From contig NZ_QJHK01000024.1 of the NCBI RefSeq assembly GCF_003202435.1, positions 1-64,000 on the forward strand: 64,000 nucleotides of DNA, written 5' to 3'. A program made the position numbers and the translations under genes. Shown here piece after piece: positions 45,014 through 54,818 of the stretch. The stretch is from Flavobacterium cheongpyeongense. GTDB lineage: Bacteria; Bacteroidota; Bacteroidia; Flavobacteriales; Flavobacteriaceae. Each line of letters opens with the position of its first letter. Within the stretch, counting starts at the first letter, position 1. The notes under the pieces are model-generated. The model did no database searches, had not been told where the DNA came from, and saw only the letters and a program-made list of their open reading frames with translations.

Positions 45014-47451
45014 ATATCTGTTTTATTTAGTTTTGAAACTATTTTATCTATTTCTATCAAAGTACTTTCGAAATGATCTTTATTTAGTCCTGTTGAAGCA
45101 TCCATAAGTTTTTTAACATCAGCTCTTAATTGTATGAGATGCTGCTTGCCATACAATCTGACATCGCTGCGCTGTGCAGTATTCAATGCTTTACCAGGCT
45201 CAACTTCTTTTGGCAATAACAGCATTCCTAATTTCTCAATATAGCTGCGCTGTAAACCTCGTCTGTAAAAATCCTGCTTTGTATTTCCACTGAAGTCCTT
45301 CCATACGGTTTGCTTCAAATCATTTAAAAACTCTGGTACTGTATAAGCCCCTTGGGATTCCATTGCTTTAAGGCTGATATTGTATAGCATACCAGAACTC
45401 AAAAGCATATTTAATACTTGATTTTGTTGATCTGAAATCTGATCCGCTGCTTTTAAAGAGATGAGTTCATCAATTTCCTGAGGGTACATCCAAAGCGGTG
45501 CTTCAAACAATTGCCTTCCAATGTACCCGATAGCAGCTTTTACTTTTGCTTTTGGAACTGGCTTGTATACGATTTCTTTTTCGTTAACCGTTCTTTTGGT
45601 TACGTAATCATTTCCAATATATTTTAGTACATGATATAAGTACAAACCATATTGTTTTACTACTGCTTTATGCATATCTGATAAATTATCATAAGCATCG
45701 TTAGGCTGATAGGTCCATGAAATAAGATTTGGCACTACTCTCTTTAAATTTTTAATACCATAATCACTCGCTAATACTGCATCATCTCCCAGATCTTCTG
45801 TCTGGCTGCGGGGATCTTCTTCTTTTCCTTCTCCTCCAAACCATAATTTAGGATTAACAGACAAACTATCAGTAGTCATTTTGCTCAGAATATTTTCTTC
45901 TTCAAATTCATCTTTTGCATTTGGAAGATAGCTATACCCCCACTTAATAGCCCATTTGTCGTATATTCCGATACGCGGATAAATGCCCGCAGGACCAATA
46001 TTATCTTCCGGTTGCGCGACATAGTTGAAACGTGCATAATCCATTATCGAAACAGTATGTCCATTAGCTTCAACCCATTTTTTATCTCTCAATTTTTCTA
46101 CCGGGGTAGCACTGCTCGCTCCCATATTGTGCCGTAAACCAATAGTATGCCCTATTTCATGTGAAGAAACAAAACGAATTAACTGTCCCATCAATTCATC
46201 ATCCAGATGCATTTTTCTGGCTTTCGGGTCTAAAGGCCCTGCCTGAATCATGTACCATCTTTGTACCAATTTCATCACGTTATGGTACCAGCCTACATGG
46301 CTTTCGATAATTTCACCACTTCTAGGATCGCTAACACGTGGTCCGTAAGCATTAGGTGTTTCAGATGCATAATAGCGTACTACTGAATACCGTGCGTCTT
46401 CCAGACTCATCGTCTTGTCATCTTCAGGCCATTCCTTACCCACAATAGCATTTTTAAAACCGGCAGCTTCAAAGGCCCTTTGCCAGTCGTTAATTCCTGC
46501 AATTAAGTAAGGTCTCCATTTTTTGGGCGTCGCCGGGTCAATGTAGTATACAATCTGTTTTTTGGGTTCAACCAATTCGCCACGCAGGTATTTCTTAACT
46601 TCTTTGTCTTTAGGCTCTAAACGATAACGCTGTACAATAAACTTTGTCTGGGCACGCTGTTCATTATCATCAAACAAAACATATTTATTAGCAAAAAAAC
46701 CTACTCTCTCATCTTCAAAACGTTTACGCATTGGTATTTTAGGAAGCAGTACAATCGAAGTATTTAATCGCAGCGTTATGATTCCGCTGCTTGCTATCGA
46801 ACTTAAATATGTTTTGGTTGTTTTGACCTCAATGTTAATTGGATAGACATCCATTGCCTCGACAAAAGATTTGTCATCAGCTAGTGATGTTAGTTTTTTT
46901 TCTGTCTTCTCTTTATTCTCTAAAGAAAACATAACATTATCTTTTTTGAAAACATCTGTTACCTCAATCACGACATCTCCATTATCTGGATTAGTTGTTT
47001 TTATCGAAAAAGCGGCCACAATTGGATTTTCGTTACTCCCGGCTAATGCTTTTGCCAACATGGAATTTGCGTTTCGGACATCCTGTTTGTATTGCAATGC
47101 TCTCAGGTACACGTTATTGTTTGATCCCTTTTCAAAGTAAATGGTCTGTTCGTTTACTTTTTCTCCTCCAAAACTTCCGAAACCTTCAGGAGTTGAAAGA
47201 TACCGGGTTACTACCAGCATATATCTGTTAAAGAGACTATCCGGAATCTGAAAGTAATATTTCGTATCAACCTGGCTAATCGTAAAAAGACCGGTTTTGT
47301 TTTTAGCCTTATCAGTGATTATCTTGTTGTAAGCCTGGATGCCTTTTGGTTGCGTGCTGGTACTGTCTGCCTTTTTTTCAACCGGATTTTGTGAAAAACC
47401 ATGCTGCTGTATCGCAAGCAGCATGATTAATAAAATAAATAATTTATTCAT
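45010..47451 (-). CDS. Secreted zinc-dependent metalloprotease (metzincin, DUF5117/DUF4953 type)
   Basis: An 813-residue protease with a signal peptide (1-20, ending GFSQ). Order: DUF5118/DUF5117-like N-terminal part (about 30-290, with YFQIPDSLFNRYMLVVTRYLS, quoted to 20: FQIPDSLFNRYMLVVTRY); a catalytic domain with SHEIGHTIGLRHNM, the full metzincin HExxHxxGxxH zinc site; a Met-turn SIMDYARFNY; and a C-terminal DUF4953-like part. No T9SS sorting domain is seen. It lies five bases after susD and is coupled to the DUF3347 gene. A protease in the slot where SusCD loci usually carry a glycosidase suggests that the locus takes up peptides. Confidence 0.9.
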   Translation of the reverse strand: MNKLFILLIMLLAIQQHGFSQNPVEKKADSTSTQPKGIQAYNKIITDKAKNKTGLFTISQVDTKYYFQIPDSLFNRYMLVVTRYLSTPEGFGSFGGEKVNEQTIYFEKGSNNNVYLRALQYKQDVRNANSMLAKALAGSNENPIVAAFSIKTTNPDNGDVVIEVTDVFKKDNVMFSLENKEKTEKKLTSLADDKSFVEAMDVYPINIEVKTTKTYLSSIASSGIITLRLNTSIVLLPKIPMRKRFEDERVGFFANKYVLFDDNEQRAQTKFIVQRYRLEPKDKEVKKYLRGELVEPKKQIVYYIDPATPKKWRPYLIAGINDWQRAFEAAGFKNAIVGKEWPEDDKTMSLEDARYSVVRYYASETPNAYGPRVSDPRSGEIIESHVGWYHNVMKLVQRWYMIQAGPLDPKARKMHLDDELMGQLIRFVSSHEIGHTIGLRHNMGASSATPVEKLRDKKWVEANGHTVSIMDYARFNYVAQPEDNIGPAGIYPRIGIYDKWAIKWGYSYLPNAKDEFEEENILSKMTTDSLSVNPKLWFGGEGKEEDPRSQTEDLGDDAVLASDYGIKNLKRVVPNLISWTYQPNDAYDNLSDMHKAVVKQYGLYLYHVLKYIGNDYVTKRTVNEKEIVYKPVPKAKVKAAIGYIGRQLFEAPLWMYPQEIDELISLKAADQISDQQNQVLNMLLSSGMLYNISLKAMESQGAYTVPEFLNDLKQTVWKDFSGNTKQDFYRRGLQRSYIEKLGMLLLPKEVEPGKALNTAQRSDVRLYGKQHLIQLRADVKKLMDASTGLNKDHFESTLIEIDKIVSKLNKTDI

Positions 47452-47456
47452 CAGAA

Positions 47457-48881
47457 TTAAAATGGGACTTTTTCGTCTGTATTTAATGTAAGTTTTGGAT
47501 TTTTTGTAAGTGCCGCTAAAGGAAACGGAATAATATATAATCTGGAATTAGGTAATAATGTATACGTTTTTTGCGGAACAGTTTTGTTGACAAGCGGAAA
47601 CAACCTTGTAATTGTTTTTGCATATTCCGTTTCGGTATTTAGCCTTTTCAGGTCAAAAAAGCGGTTAAAACCAAACATCAATTCTTTTCTGCGTTCATTT
47701 ATTACGAGTTCCATGGTTTCTTTTCTTGTAGTTGGGACATCCAAATTTACAATACCAGATAAAATTCGTTTTGCTCTTAATGTATTCAAAACAGCAACTG
47801 CTTCTGTAAGCTTATCTTCACGGGCGTAACATTCTGCCAGCATCAGATAAACCTCTGTAGTTTTCATCCCAACAGTAGAATAAAAATATTTAGTATAAGT
47901 AGTAGCCCAGTAAGCCGTGTTGGATCCCTGATCCAGATTTGTCGTGCTGGTTGTATTGAAAAATAAATTAAAACGTGCGTCATTTGTACCAAACAACATT
48001 CTTAGCTCGGGACTTATAATATACTGATACGCAAAGTTCATTTCGTTATACCCTGTCATGTACTGGTAGCTAAGTACTTCAATATTATTTGCAGCAGGTA
48101 CACTTACTACATTTGGTCCTCCCTGTGCATTATAAGCTACCATATCAAATATCTGATTATTAAAGCTTAAGGATTTTTCTGCAGCTTCTTTTGCTTTCGC
48201 TATTTCACGTTTGAACAAATGAACCTTGGCTTTAAATGCATAAGCAAACGCTAGTGAAGGGTGATAAACATCAAGTGGTTTTTCCTGAAGATACGGCAAC
48301 GCATCCTCTATATCTTTTTGAATAAAATCGTAAACCTGTGCGACAGTAGATTTTTCTGGCTGAGCCTCTAAATCAAATTTATCCATGATACAAATACCTC
48401 CGTCTGTAGCAGCTGTTTTGGGATCATAGCCCTTTGCATAGTGGTTTACCAATAAAAAATGATCGTATGCCCTAAAGATTTTAGCCTCTGCTTTTGCCAG
48501 CTCTTTGATGCTCCCATCTCCTTTACTGTCATCAACTAACGAAATAATGGTGTTCCATCTATTAATGTAGGTATAAGCCTGATTGTAAAAACTAGAATTG
48601 TTAATCATAGAAACTCTGTCTACAGTTTCATCAAAAGTAAAATTGATCGTATTGATATTTGGTGTTACCCCTATTACATTGGACTCTTTCATCCATTGAT
48701 CATCAGACAAATACTGAAAGTTGTTGATTGGGTATCCTCTGTTTGGCAACGAGACCATTTCATGAAACTGTTCAGCAGTTTCTACTACTAAAGCACCTTT
48801 AGGGGTCAGATCTGTATATTCTTCGCAGGATGTCACAGAAAGCATGATGAGTGACAAGATTGTAATATATATGTATTTCAT
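47457..48881 (-). CDS. RagB/SusD family outer-membrane lipoprotein
   Basis: A 474-residue SusD-like protein. The signal peptide ends in SVTSC (Cys19), followed by EEYTDLTPKG. SusD features include FQYLSDDQWMKES, the TPR-like YTYINRWNTIISLVDD and AEAKIFRAYDHFLLVNHYAKGY (in pieces: AKIFRAYDHFLLVNHYAKG), VYLMLAECYAREDKLTEAV, and NERRKELMFGFNRFFDLKRL. It is shorter than the PUL copy and has diverged from it. It starts four bases after susC and ends five bases before the protease gene. The ligand may be a peptide rather than a sugar, as in the RagAB system of Porphyromonas; that is inference from the protease partner. Confidence 0.93.
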   Translation of the reverse strand: MKYIYITILSLIMLSVTSCEEYTDLTPKGALVVETAEQFHEMVSLPNRGYPINNFQYLSDDQWMKESNVIGVTPNINTINFTFDETVDRVSMINNSSFYNQAYTYINRWNTIISLVDDSKGDGSIKELAKAEAKIFRAYDHFLLVNHYAKGYDPKTAATDGGICIMDKFDLEAQPEKSTVAQVYDFIQKDIEDALPYLQEKPLDVYHPSLAFAYAFKAKVHLFKREIAKAKEAAEKSLSFNNQIFDMVAYNAQGGPNVVSVPAANNIEVLSYQYMTGYNEMNFAYQYIISPELRMLFGTNDARFNLFFNTTSTTNLDQGSNTAYWATTYTKYFYSTVGMKTTEVYLMLAECYAREDKLTEAVAVLNTLRAKRILSGIVNLDVPTTRKETMELVINERRKELMFGFNRFFDLKRLNTETEYAKTITRLFPLVNKTVPQKTYTLLPNSRLYIIPFPLAALTKNPKLTLNTDEKVPF

Positions 48882-48885
48882 TTTT

Positions 48886-51800
48886 TTAAAGGGTTAAATT
48901 AAAACCAAATAAGTACGTTTTAGGCAATGGCAAATTACGTATACCAGAGTTTGCAGAATAAACTTCCGGGTCAATACGATTGCCTGCCGCACTCCAATAC
49001 CAAATATTATTTACCTGAAAAGTAAATTTTGCTGATTCCATTTTTATTTTATTTGCAAAAGTTTTAGGAAGGTTATAACCTAATGAAATGTTTCTGAGTT
49101 TGATATAATCTCCATCCACCACGTTTACATCAGAGTTCCTCCACTGACTGCTGATCGTTCCTGCATAACTTCTGATATTTTCTGCAAGATCAACATATAA
49201 ACGTGTATTGCCATTTTGTTGTGTATCTGTATAACGATCTGTGATGCCTGAAAGGTTTACATCATCAGTACTCATATCAATTGTTTCCCTGCGCATAACA
49301 TTCCCGCCTGAGAAAACAAACAACATATTCAAATCGAATTCTCTATACGAAAATCGCTGTGATAAGGAACCTGTATAAGTTGGTGTTAAACTTCCCATAT
49401 TTACCAAAGCTTTAGGATTAGTAACTGTTTTTATGCTGGTTGAGATTGGATTTCCATTATCGTCAAACGTAATTGACGGATTTCCGTTTTCATCCAAGAC
49501 ATAAGGATAACCATTAATTGTGCCACCATATTTGTAAGCATACAAACTATTATATACTTCTCCTTCAAAAAAGTAATTTGATGGTGCGCTTACATAGACT
49601 GATGCACTCGATTCAGCTCTGGTAACTTTATCAATCGTAGTTTTATTAAAACCAAATACTACATTAGAATTAATTCGGAAGTTACCGCTGTTATACCATT
49701 GAGAACCTACACTGAATTCGATTCCTTTGTTTAGCAAAGCCCCGGCATTAATTCTTCTGCTCGTTGCACCAACAGTAGGATCTAAGTCAGTAGTAGCTAA
49801 TAAATCACTACTATATTTACGATACACATCAATGCTACCGGTTAGTTGATTCTGAAATAAGGTATAATCCAAACCTAAATTGGTAGTTTGTGTTTTTTCC
49901 CATCTTAACAATGGATTAGGTTGTGCTGTGATGTTGATGTATTGTAATGACTGGTATAAATTATCGTTTCTTCTTGTAGCAGTTACGTACGGTGTCGTAC
50001 TTTGATCAATATTTCCGCCTATTCCGTAAGTTGCCCTGAATTTAAGCATGTTGACCCATTTTACATCTTGCATGAACTCCTCGTTGCTTACATTCCAACC
50101 TAATCCTGTAGACCATAATGGACGGTTTTTATACTTAGAATCTACTCCAAATAAATCTGCCCTGTCAACACGGTAACTTCCTGTAACATTATATTTTGAC
50201 AGATAGGTGTAACCTGCGGTACTAAAAACTGAAAAATAATGGTGCAGGACTTCTGTCTGTGTTCTGGATACTGCCGCTAGTGTAGTGTTATTTCCATACA
50301 TATAACTCGGAACACCTGTTTGACTGAGTGCCAGACTATTCAATACAGCAGACGTAAGTGTAACAGGATCATATCCATATCGTATCTGTTCCATACCTCT
50401 TGGAACGAAAGTTTCGCGCATTTCAAAACCCGCTATAGCATTGACAGCATGTCTGCCTTCACTAAAATCCCGATTAAAATCTAACTGATTTCTAAAAGAA
50501 TAGTTGCTTGCCTGACTGCTCCATTGTTTGTAACGGCCACCTGCAGAAAAGCCATCTATGTAAGTGTAGGCATTTGTGGCAGGATTATAGCCCGTTAAAG
50601 CATTAATTGCATAGCGCATTTTATAGGAGTCTACAGCATAATACTGATCGTTGTCATTTTTTCGCAGTTCATATTGAAATTGGGTGCTAAAACTTAAACC
50701 TTTCCATATTTTGGCATTCAGGTTTGTGAAAGCTCTCAGATTTAGCGAATTTTGATGTGTAACACCTTCCTGAAGCGCATCTAAAACATTAAAGCTCATA
50801 GATTTAAAACCACTTAAACTATTTATTTTTGCTGCCATTGCCGGATTAATGACACGGCTGCCCGTAAATCCGTCCTTGATACCTACAAATGGAGCAATTA
50901 CAAGTTCTCCATTATCATCGGTGATACGCTCATATCGTTTTTGAATATTATAATTACCAAAATCAGAGTCCGTAACATCGTCATTACTATAAGTAGCATT
51001 TAATCCAAAAGTCGCATTTAACCAGTTGTTGACCTGAAAATTGCTTTTGGCATACATATTAAACGCACGGCTTGTATTGTTTTTGATTCTGTTTTTTGAA
51101 TCGTCATAATTTAGCGACACATACGTATTTTGCTTTGAAGTACTTCCTGAAAAAGCAATATTGTAACGCTGTCTCCATTCATTTTGCCATACATTATCAC
51201 GATAATCTTTTATATAGTCATTATTTCTCCATTGTGCAATAGTGCTGTTGTAATCAGAATTGCTAATTATGCCGTTCTCTAAATCTCTGTTGAGCTGGTA
51301 CAGTGGACTATAATATTTTGAGCTGCTGCTTCCGATATCGCCATAAGCATTGAACATTGTCGCTATATTGGCAAATCTCGCTCTCTCCCTGTTATATACT
51401 GCCTGTTCAAAATCAAGTATATCGCTGGTAGAAGCATAATTCATATCCTTAATATCTGGCTTAGTAGAAATAAAGAAATCAGAGTTGATGCTTACTTTTA
51501 ATTTACCATTTCCTTTTTTGGTAGTTAAAACGATAATTCCGTTTGCGGCTCTGGCGCCATAAATAGAACCGGCGGCGGCATCTTTCAGAACATTTATACT
51601 TTCAATATCATACGGATTAATTTCGTCCAGAGTCAATTCGGTTGGCAAACCGTCTATTACGACCAGAGGACTATACCCTACTTCCAGCGAAGAAAAGGTA
51701 CCTATACCTCTTAATATCGGCGTATCTGCTGAAGCTCCGTTTGGATTTTTCTGAAACATCAAACCTGCCACACGCCCTTCTAATGCACTTGCTAAATTAG

Positions 51801-52524
51801 TATTGATGTTTTCATTTAAAGTTTTCTCATCCACTTTAGCAATTGCTCCGGTAGAATGTGTTCTGTTAAGCGTCTGAAAACCAGTAACGACTACTTCTTT
51901 CATTGCAGAAACTTTGTCTTCGACAATTAGTGTTAATGGATTACGCCCGCTGACAGCAAAAGTTTTTTTCTCAATAGTCAAACCGGAACATTCGATGATA
52001 CAATGCGCAGACACATTATCAAAAGAAAAACTTCCGTCAAAATCGGTTATGGCATGCCTGTTTGTGCCTGTTATATAAACATTTACCCCTGGAAACGGCT
52101 CGTTTTTACTGTTTAGTACTTTTCCTTTCAGGGTAGTTAATTCGTTTCCCATGCCGTCCCTCTTTGACGCTGTTACCACTATAGTTTGATTGGTAATAGA
52201 GTACTTTAAACTTTGTGCATTAAAAATTTGGTCAAGGGTTTCTTTCAACGTTGCATTTTTAATGTTGATGGTTACAGGTTTTGAATCTTTCAACAGCTTC
52301 TGTGTATAAAAAACTTCAAAATTGGCCTGTTTGGCAACTTCTTTCAAAACGGTTTCCAGTGGCGCTTCTTTAAAATTAACAGTAACATTTTGCGCATGGC
52401 CCGTAAAACTACATAGCAGTAGAATAACGGTACTCAGGAACAATTTGTAGTGGGAGAAATGGAGTCCCGGAATTTTTTTTCTGAGTTTTTTGTAAGGTTT
52501 TTTTGGTTGTAAATTAAATTTCAT
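48886..52524 (-). CDS. SusC/RagA TonB-dependent transporter with STN signalling domain
   Basis: A 1212-residue outer-membrane transporter. The N-terminus has a long basic lead before the signal helix (to about 45, TGHAQ). An STN domain follows (about 47-115: VNFKEAPLETVLKEVA, INIKNATLKETLDQIF), then a carboxypeptidase-regulatory-like domain, the plug (EVVVTGFQTL, ASALEGRVAGLMF, INVLKDAAAGSIYGARAANG) and the barrel, ending LPKTYLFGFNLTL. STN domains contact FecR-type anti-sigma factors in the periplasm, so substrate binding should be signalled to the sigma gene upstream. It starts 133 bases after fecR and is followed four bases on by susD. Confidence 0.95.
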   Translation of the reverse strand: MKFNLQPKKPYKKLRKKIPGLHFSHYKLFLSTVILLLCSFTGHAQNVTVNFKEAPLETVLKEVAKQANFEVFYTQKLLKDSKPVTINIKNATLKETLDQIFNAQSLKYSITNQTIVVTASKRDGMGNELTTLKGKVLNSKNEPFPGVNVYITGTNRHAITDFDGSFSFDNVSAHCIIECSGLTIEKKTFAVSGRNPLTLIVEDKVSAMKEVVVTGFQTLNRTHSTGAIAKVDEKTLNENINTNLASALEGRVAGLMFQKNPNGASADTPILRGIGTFSSLEVGYSPLVVIDGLPTELTLDEINPYDIESINVLKDAAAGSIYGARAANGIIVLTTKKGNGKLKVSINSDFFISTKPDIKDMNYASTSDILDFEQAVYNRERARFANIATMFNAYGDIGSSSSKYYSPLYQLNRDLENGIISNSDYNSTIAQWRNNDYIKDYRDNVWQNEWRQRYNIAFSGSTSKQNTYVSLNYDDSKNRIKNNTSRAFNMYAKSNFQVNNWLNATFGLNATYSNDDVTDSDFGNYNIQKRYERITDDNGELVIAPFVGIKDGFTGSRVINPAMAAKINSLSGFKSMSFNVLDALQEGVTHQNSLNLRAFTNLNAKIWKGLSFSTQFQYELRKNDNDQYYAVDSYKMRYAINALTGYNPATNAYTYIDGFSAGGRYKQWSSQASNYSFRNQLDFNRDFSEGRHAVNAIAGFEMRETFVPRGMEQIRYGYDPVTLTSAVLNSLALSQTGVPSYMYGNNTTLAAVSRTQTEVLHHYFSVFSTAGYTYLSKYNVTGSYRVDRADLFGVDSKYKNRPLWSTGLGWNVSNEEFMQDVKWVNMLKFRATYGIGGNIDQSTTPYVTATRRNDNLYQSLQYINITAQPNPLLRWEKTQTTNLGLDYTLFQNQLTGSIDVYRKYSSDLLATTDLDPTVGATSRRINAGALLNKGIEFSVGSQWYNSGNFRINSNVVFGFNKTTIDKVTRAESSASVYVSAPSNYFFEGEVYNSLYAYKYGGTINGYPYVLDENGNPSITFDDNGNPISTSIKTVTNPKALVNMGSLTPTYTGSLSQRFSYREFDLNMLFVFSGGNVMRRETIDMSTDDVNLSGITDRYTDTQQNGNTRLYVDLAENIRSYAGTISSQWRNSDVNVVDGDYIKLRNISLGYNLPKTFANKIKMESAKFTFQVNNIWYWSAAGNRIDPEVYSANSGIRNLPLPKTYLFGFNLTL

Positions 52525-52588
52525 ACATTTACATTTAGTTATAGTTAAACAATGGTGGAAAACTTATATTGGCTATAAACCTTTTAAC

Positions 52589-52617
52589 AACCAGAAGCAT
52601 CGAAACTGCTTCTGGTT
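52589..52617. terminator. Hairpin between the FecR gene and susC
   Basis: AACCAGAAGCA (52589-52599) and TGCTTCTGGTT (52607-52617) form an 11-bp perfect stem with loop TCGAAAC. The T-run follows on the plus strand, whereas both neighbouring genes are on the minus strand, where GTTGTTAAAAGG follows. It could lower read-through from fecR into susC (attenuation), or mark the end of the fecR message. Confidence 0.5.
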
Positions 52618-52656
52618 TTTTAGTTTATAGTCCAGCATAATTGGTTAAATTTAAAA

Positions 52657-53796
52657 TCAGGGATATACAATAATCGTTTTTCCTTCGACCTTAAATTTTA
52701 TATTGCTAAGCTCAAGCACTTTTAGTACTTCAGACAAATTTTTATTCATAAACGTACCTCCGCTAAACCTCACATCTGATACATCTCCACGGTATTCTAC
52801 CTTAATTCCGTACCAGCGTTCCAATTGTTTCATGACAGACTTCAGGTCGGCATTATCAAATTTAAACCGGCCGTTTTTCCAGGCAACAGCAGCCTCTGTA
52901 TCTACTTTTCGAATGACAATTGTATTAGAATTATAAGCTGCGTTAGATTGCTCTCCCGGTTTTAAAAAAGTTTTTTGATTTTTATACGTTACCGAAACAC
53001 TTCCTTCTAATAAAGTGGTTTTTATTACTGGTTCATTATTATAAGCATGTATGTTAAAATGTGTTCCAAGAACTTCAACAGACTGATTTCCGGATTTTAC
53101 CATAAAAGGTTTCTCTTTATTTTTAGCCACTTCAAAATACGCCTCCCCCTCTAATTCGACCAATCTCTGGTTTCCATTAAAACGGGTTGGATATTTAAGC
53201 GATGAAACAGTATTAAGATATACTTTTGTGCCGTCTGCCAGCACAATATTATATTGTCCTCCTGTGGGGGTCGAAAGAGTATTGAACGCATTAGCATTTT
53301 CTTTAGAAATCTCTGCATTCGGATTCACAGTATAAGTAATAACGCCGTTTGCATCCATCTTAATGGTTACTTCGTCATTTTCACCTTCTTTTGCAATAGT
53401 ATCTTTTGCAGAAATATCAGACAATACAATTTGTTTTCCATTTGAAAGGGTCAGGATTCCTCTTGTTCCTCCCGGGACAATTTCTTCCGTTTTTTCGACA
53501 ATATGAACCATTTTCTCTTTTGGTTTTGTCCAATATAATATTCCTGTTCCCAGTAACAAAGCAATTGATGCTGCCGCAACAATACGGGGCCAGATCTTAA
53601 TAACTTTCGTTTCCGCATGTAAAGGCAGTTTTGATTTGAGGTATCCGTAACTGTCTTCTAGCTCATACTCATTAAGGTCTCTGTTACTGTTAGATGCTGC
53701 ATACAAATACCACGCATCGAGTTTATCCTTATCTTCATCTGACAGGGTACCCTCCTGGTATTTTTGAAGCAACGCTAAGATTTCAGTTTCTTTCAT
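52657..53796 (-). CDS. FecR family anti-sigma factor
   Basis: A 379-residue inner-membrane regulator. A short cytoplasmic anti-sigma part (1-68, with LLQKYQEGTLSDEDKDKLDAWY, in pieces LLQKYQEGTLSDEDKDKLD) is followed by one membrane helix (about 70-88, VAAASIALLLGTGILYW). The periplasmic FecR domain comes next (about 165-265: FNTLSTPTGGQYNIVLADGT, LEGEAYFEVAKNKEKPF, VEVLGTHFNIHAY), and a C-terminal DUF4974 domain (about 305-379: MKQLERWYGIKVEY) that resembles STN and pairs with the SusC STN domain. It follows the sigma gene by 194 bases. Confidence 0.95.
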   Translation of the reverse strand: MKETEILALLQKYQEGTLSDEDKDKLDAWYLYAASNSNRDLNEYELEDSYGYLKSKLPLHAETKVIKIWPRIVAAASIALLLGTGILYWTKPKEKMVHIVEKTEEIVPGGTRGILTLSNGKQIVLSDISAKDTIAKEGENDEVTIKMDANGVITYTVNPNAEISKENANAFNTLSTPTGGQYNIVLADGTKVYLNTVSSLKYPTRFNGNQRLVELEGEAYFEVAKNKEKPFMVKSGNQSVEVLGTHFNIHAYNNEPVIKTTLLEGSVSVTYKNQKTFLKPGEQSNAAYNSNTIVIRKVDTEAAVAWKNGRFKFDNADLKSVMKQLERWYGIKVEYRGDVSDVRFSGGTFMNKNLSEVLKVLELSNIKFKVEGKTIIVYP

Positions 53797-53990
53797 AATT
53801 ACAATGCGATATTTTTCCTTTTTTTAGTAAGACAGCAACAAACGACTTTTGTCATAGGCACTGACTAAAAAAAACAAAAAAATATTATTATATCGTTAAG
53901 AAATCAGCGTGAATGCTATGTTTTTATTTACCAATCAGGGGGTTGCCGGCAAATTTTATCGTAAAAATTAACAAAAACGTTCCTATTACT

Positions 53991-54557
53991 TTACCAAATA
54001 AAAATACCAAAAAAGGGTTTGAGTTTTTGGCGTAGTATTTTCATGGAATTGTAGACCTGCTGTTTTGCGGTTTTATCTGTAATATTTAACTGAAGTGCAA
54101 TTTCATCATACGATAATTCTTCTACCTTTCGTAAAAGAAAAACTTCACGCATTTTTTCCGGAAGTAAACCAATTTCTTTTTCAATTATGGCTTCTAATTC
54201 TTTTTCCCTTATATTAGAATCGGCTAAAACGTAGTCGTTTTCTATAAAACTTGAAATAGAATCAGCATATCGGGAAACTACTTTTTCGTGAGCGATATGA
54301 TTTAGCACTCTGTTTTTTACCGCTTTATACAAGTAAGACGAAAGAGAGCCGGTGAGCGTTATTTCGTTGCGTTTATTCCAAAGAGTCAGGAACACTTCCT
54401 GGACAACATCATTGGCTTCATCCTGACCAAGCATTTTATAAGCATGATTGATAAGAACTCTCGAATATCTTTCGAAAATTTCTGTATACGCTAACTGATC
54501 GTCTTCTTTAAGAAGATTCAATAAAATATGATCAGCATATTTACTATAAACAGGCAT
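53991..54557 (-). CDS. ECF RNA polymerase sigma factor (Bacteroidota FecI/SusD-locus type)
   Basis: A 188-residue sigma-70 factor. Region 2 (about 18-85): AYTEIFERYSRVLINHAYKM, then ANDVVQEVFLTLWNKR, and SLSSYLYKAVKNRVLNH. Region 4 (about 130-185): LPEKMREVFLLRKVEELSYDEIA and DKTAKQQVYNSMKILRQKL, the second helix-turn-helix. Sigma factors of this kind are held by FecR at the membrane and freed when a TonB-dependent transporter binds its ligand. Gene order sigma, fecR, susC, susD is the classical arrangement. The promoter it recognises is not evident in the sequence. Confidence 0.95.
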   Translation of the reverse strand: MPVYSKYADHILLNLLKEDDQLAYTEIFERYSRVLINHAYKMLGQDEANDVVQEVFLTLWNKRNEITLTGSLSSYLYKAVKNRVLNHIAHEKVVSRYADSISSFIENDYVLADSNIREKELEAIIEKEIGLLPEKMREVFLLRKVEELSYDEIALQLNITDKTAKQQVYNSMKILRQKLKPFFGIFIW

Positions 54558-54780
54558 GAATTAAGGGGGTGAAATCTAAAAAGCAATATTAAACATTTTT
54601 TATATCAAAAACTATATAAAGAAGGTTCCATTATAAAAGCAGATTTTACGAGCAGTAAGTACAATTAAAAAATAAACATAAAAAATCACTAATCTTCAAT
54701 ACTAATGATCGCAACAGTTGCAATAGTTTGAGAGCCGAAATCCTGCGAATTACCAGTTCTCTAAATTTTTTCTTATTTTA

Positions 54781-54816
54781 AAAAAAAGCTGTCTCAATAC
54801 TGATACAGCTTTTTTT
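54781..54816 (-). terminator. Terminator of the PQQ-type propeller gene
   Basis: A 12-bp perfect stem (54781-54792 with 54805-54816) whose arms begin with seven A and end in T; on the minus strand the run of T follows the stem. It lies three bases after the stop at 54819. Confidence 0.85.
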
Positions 54817-54818
54817 GG

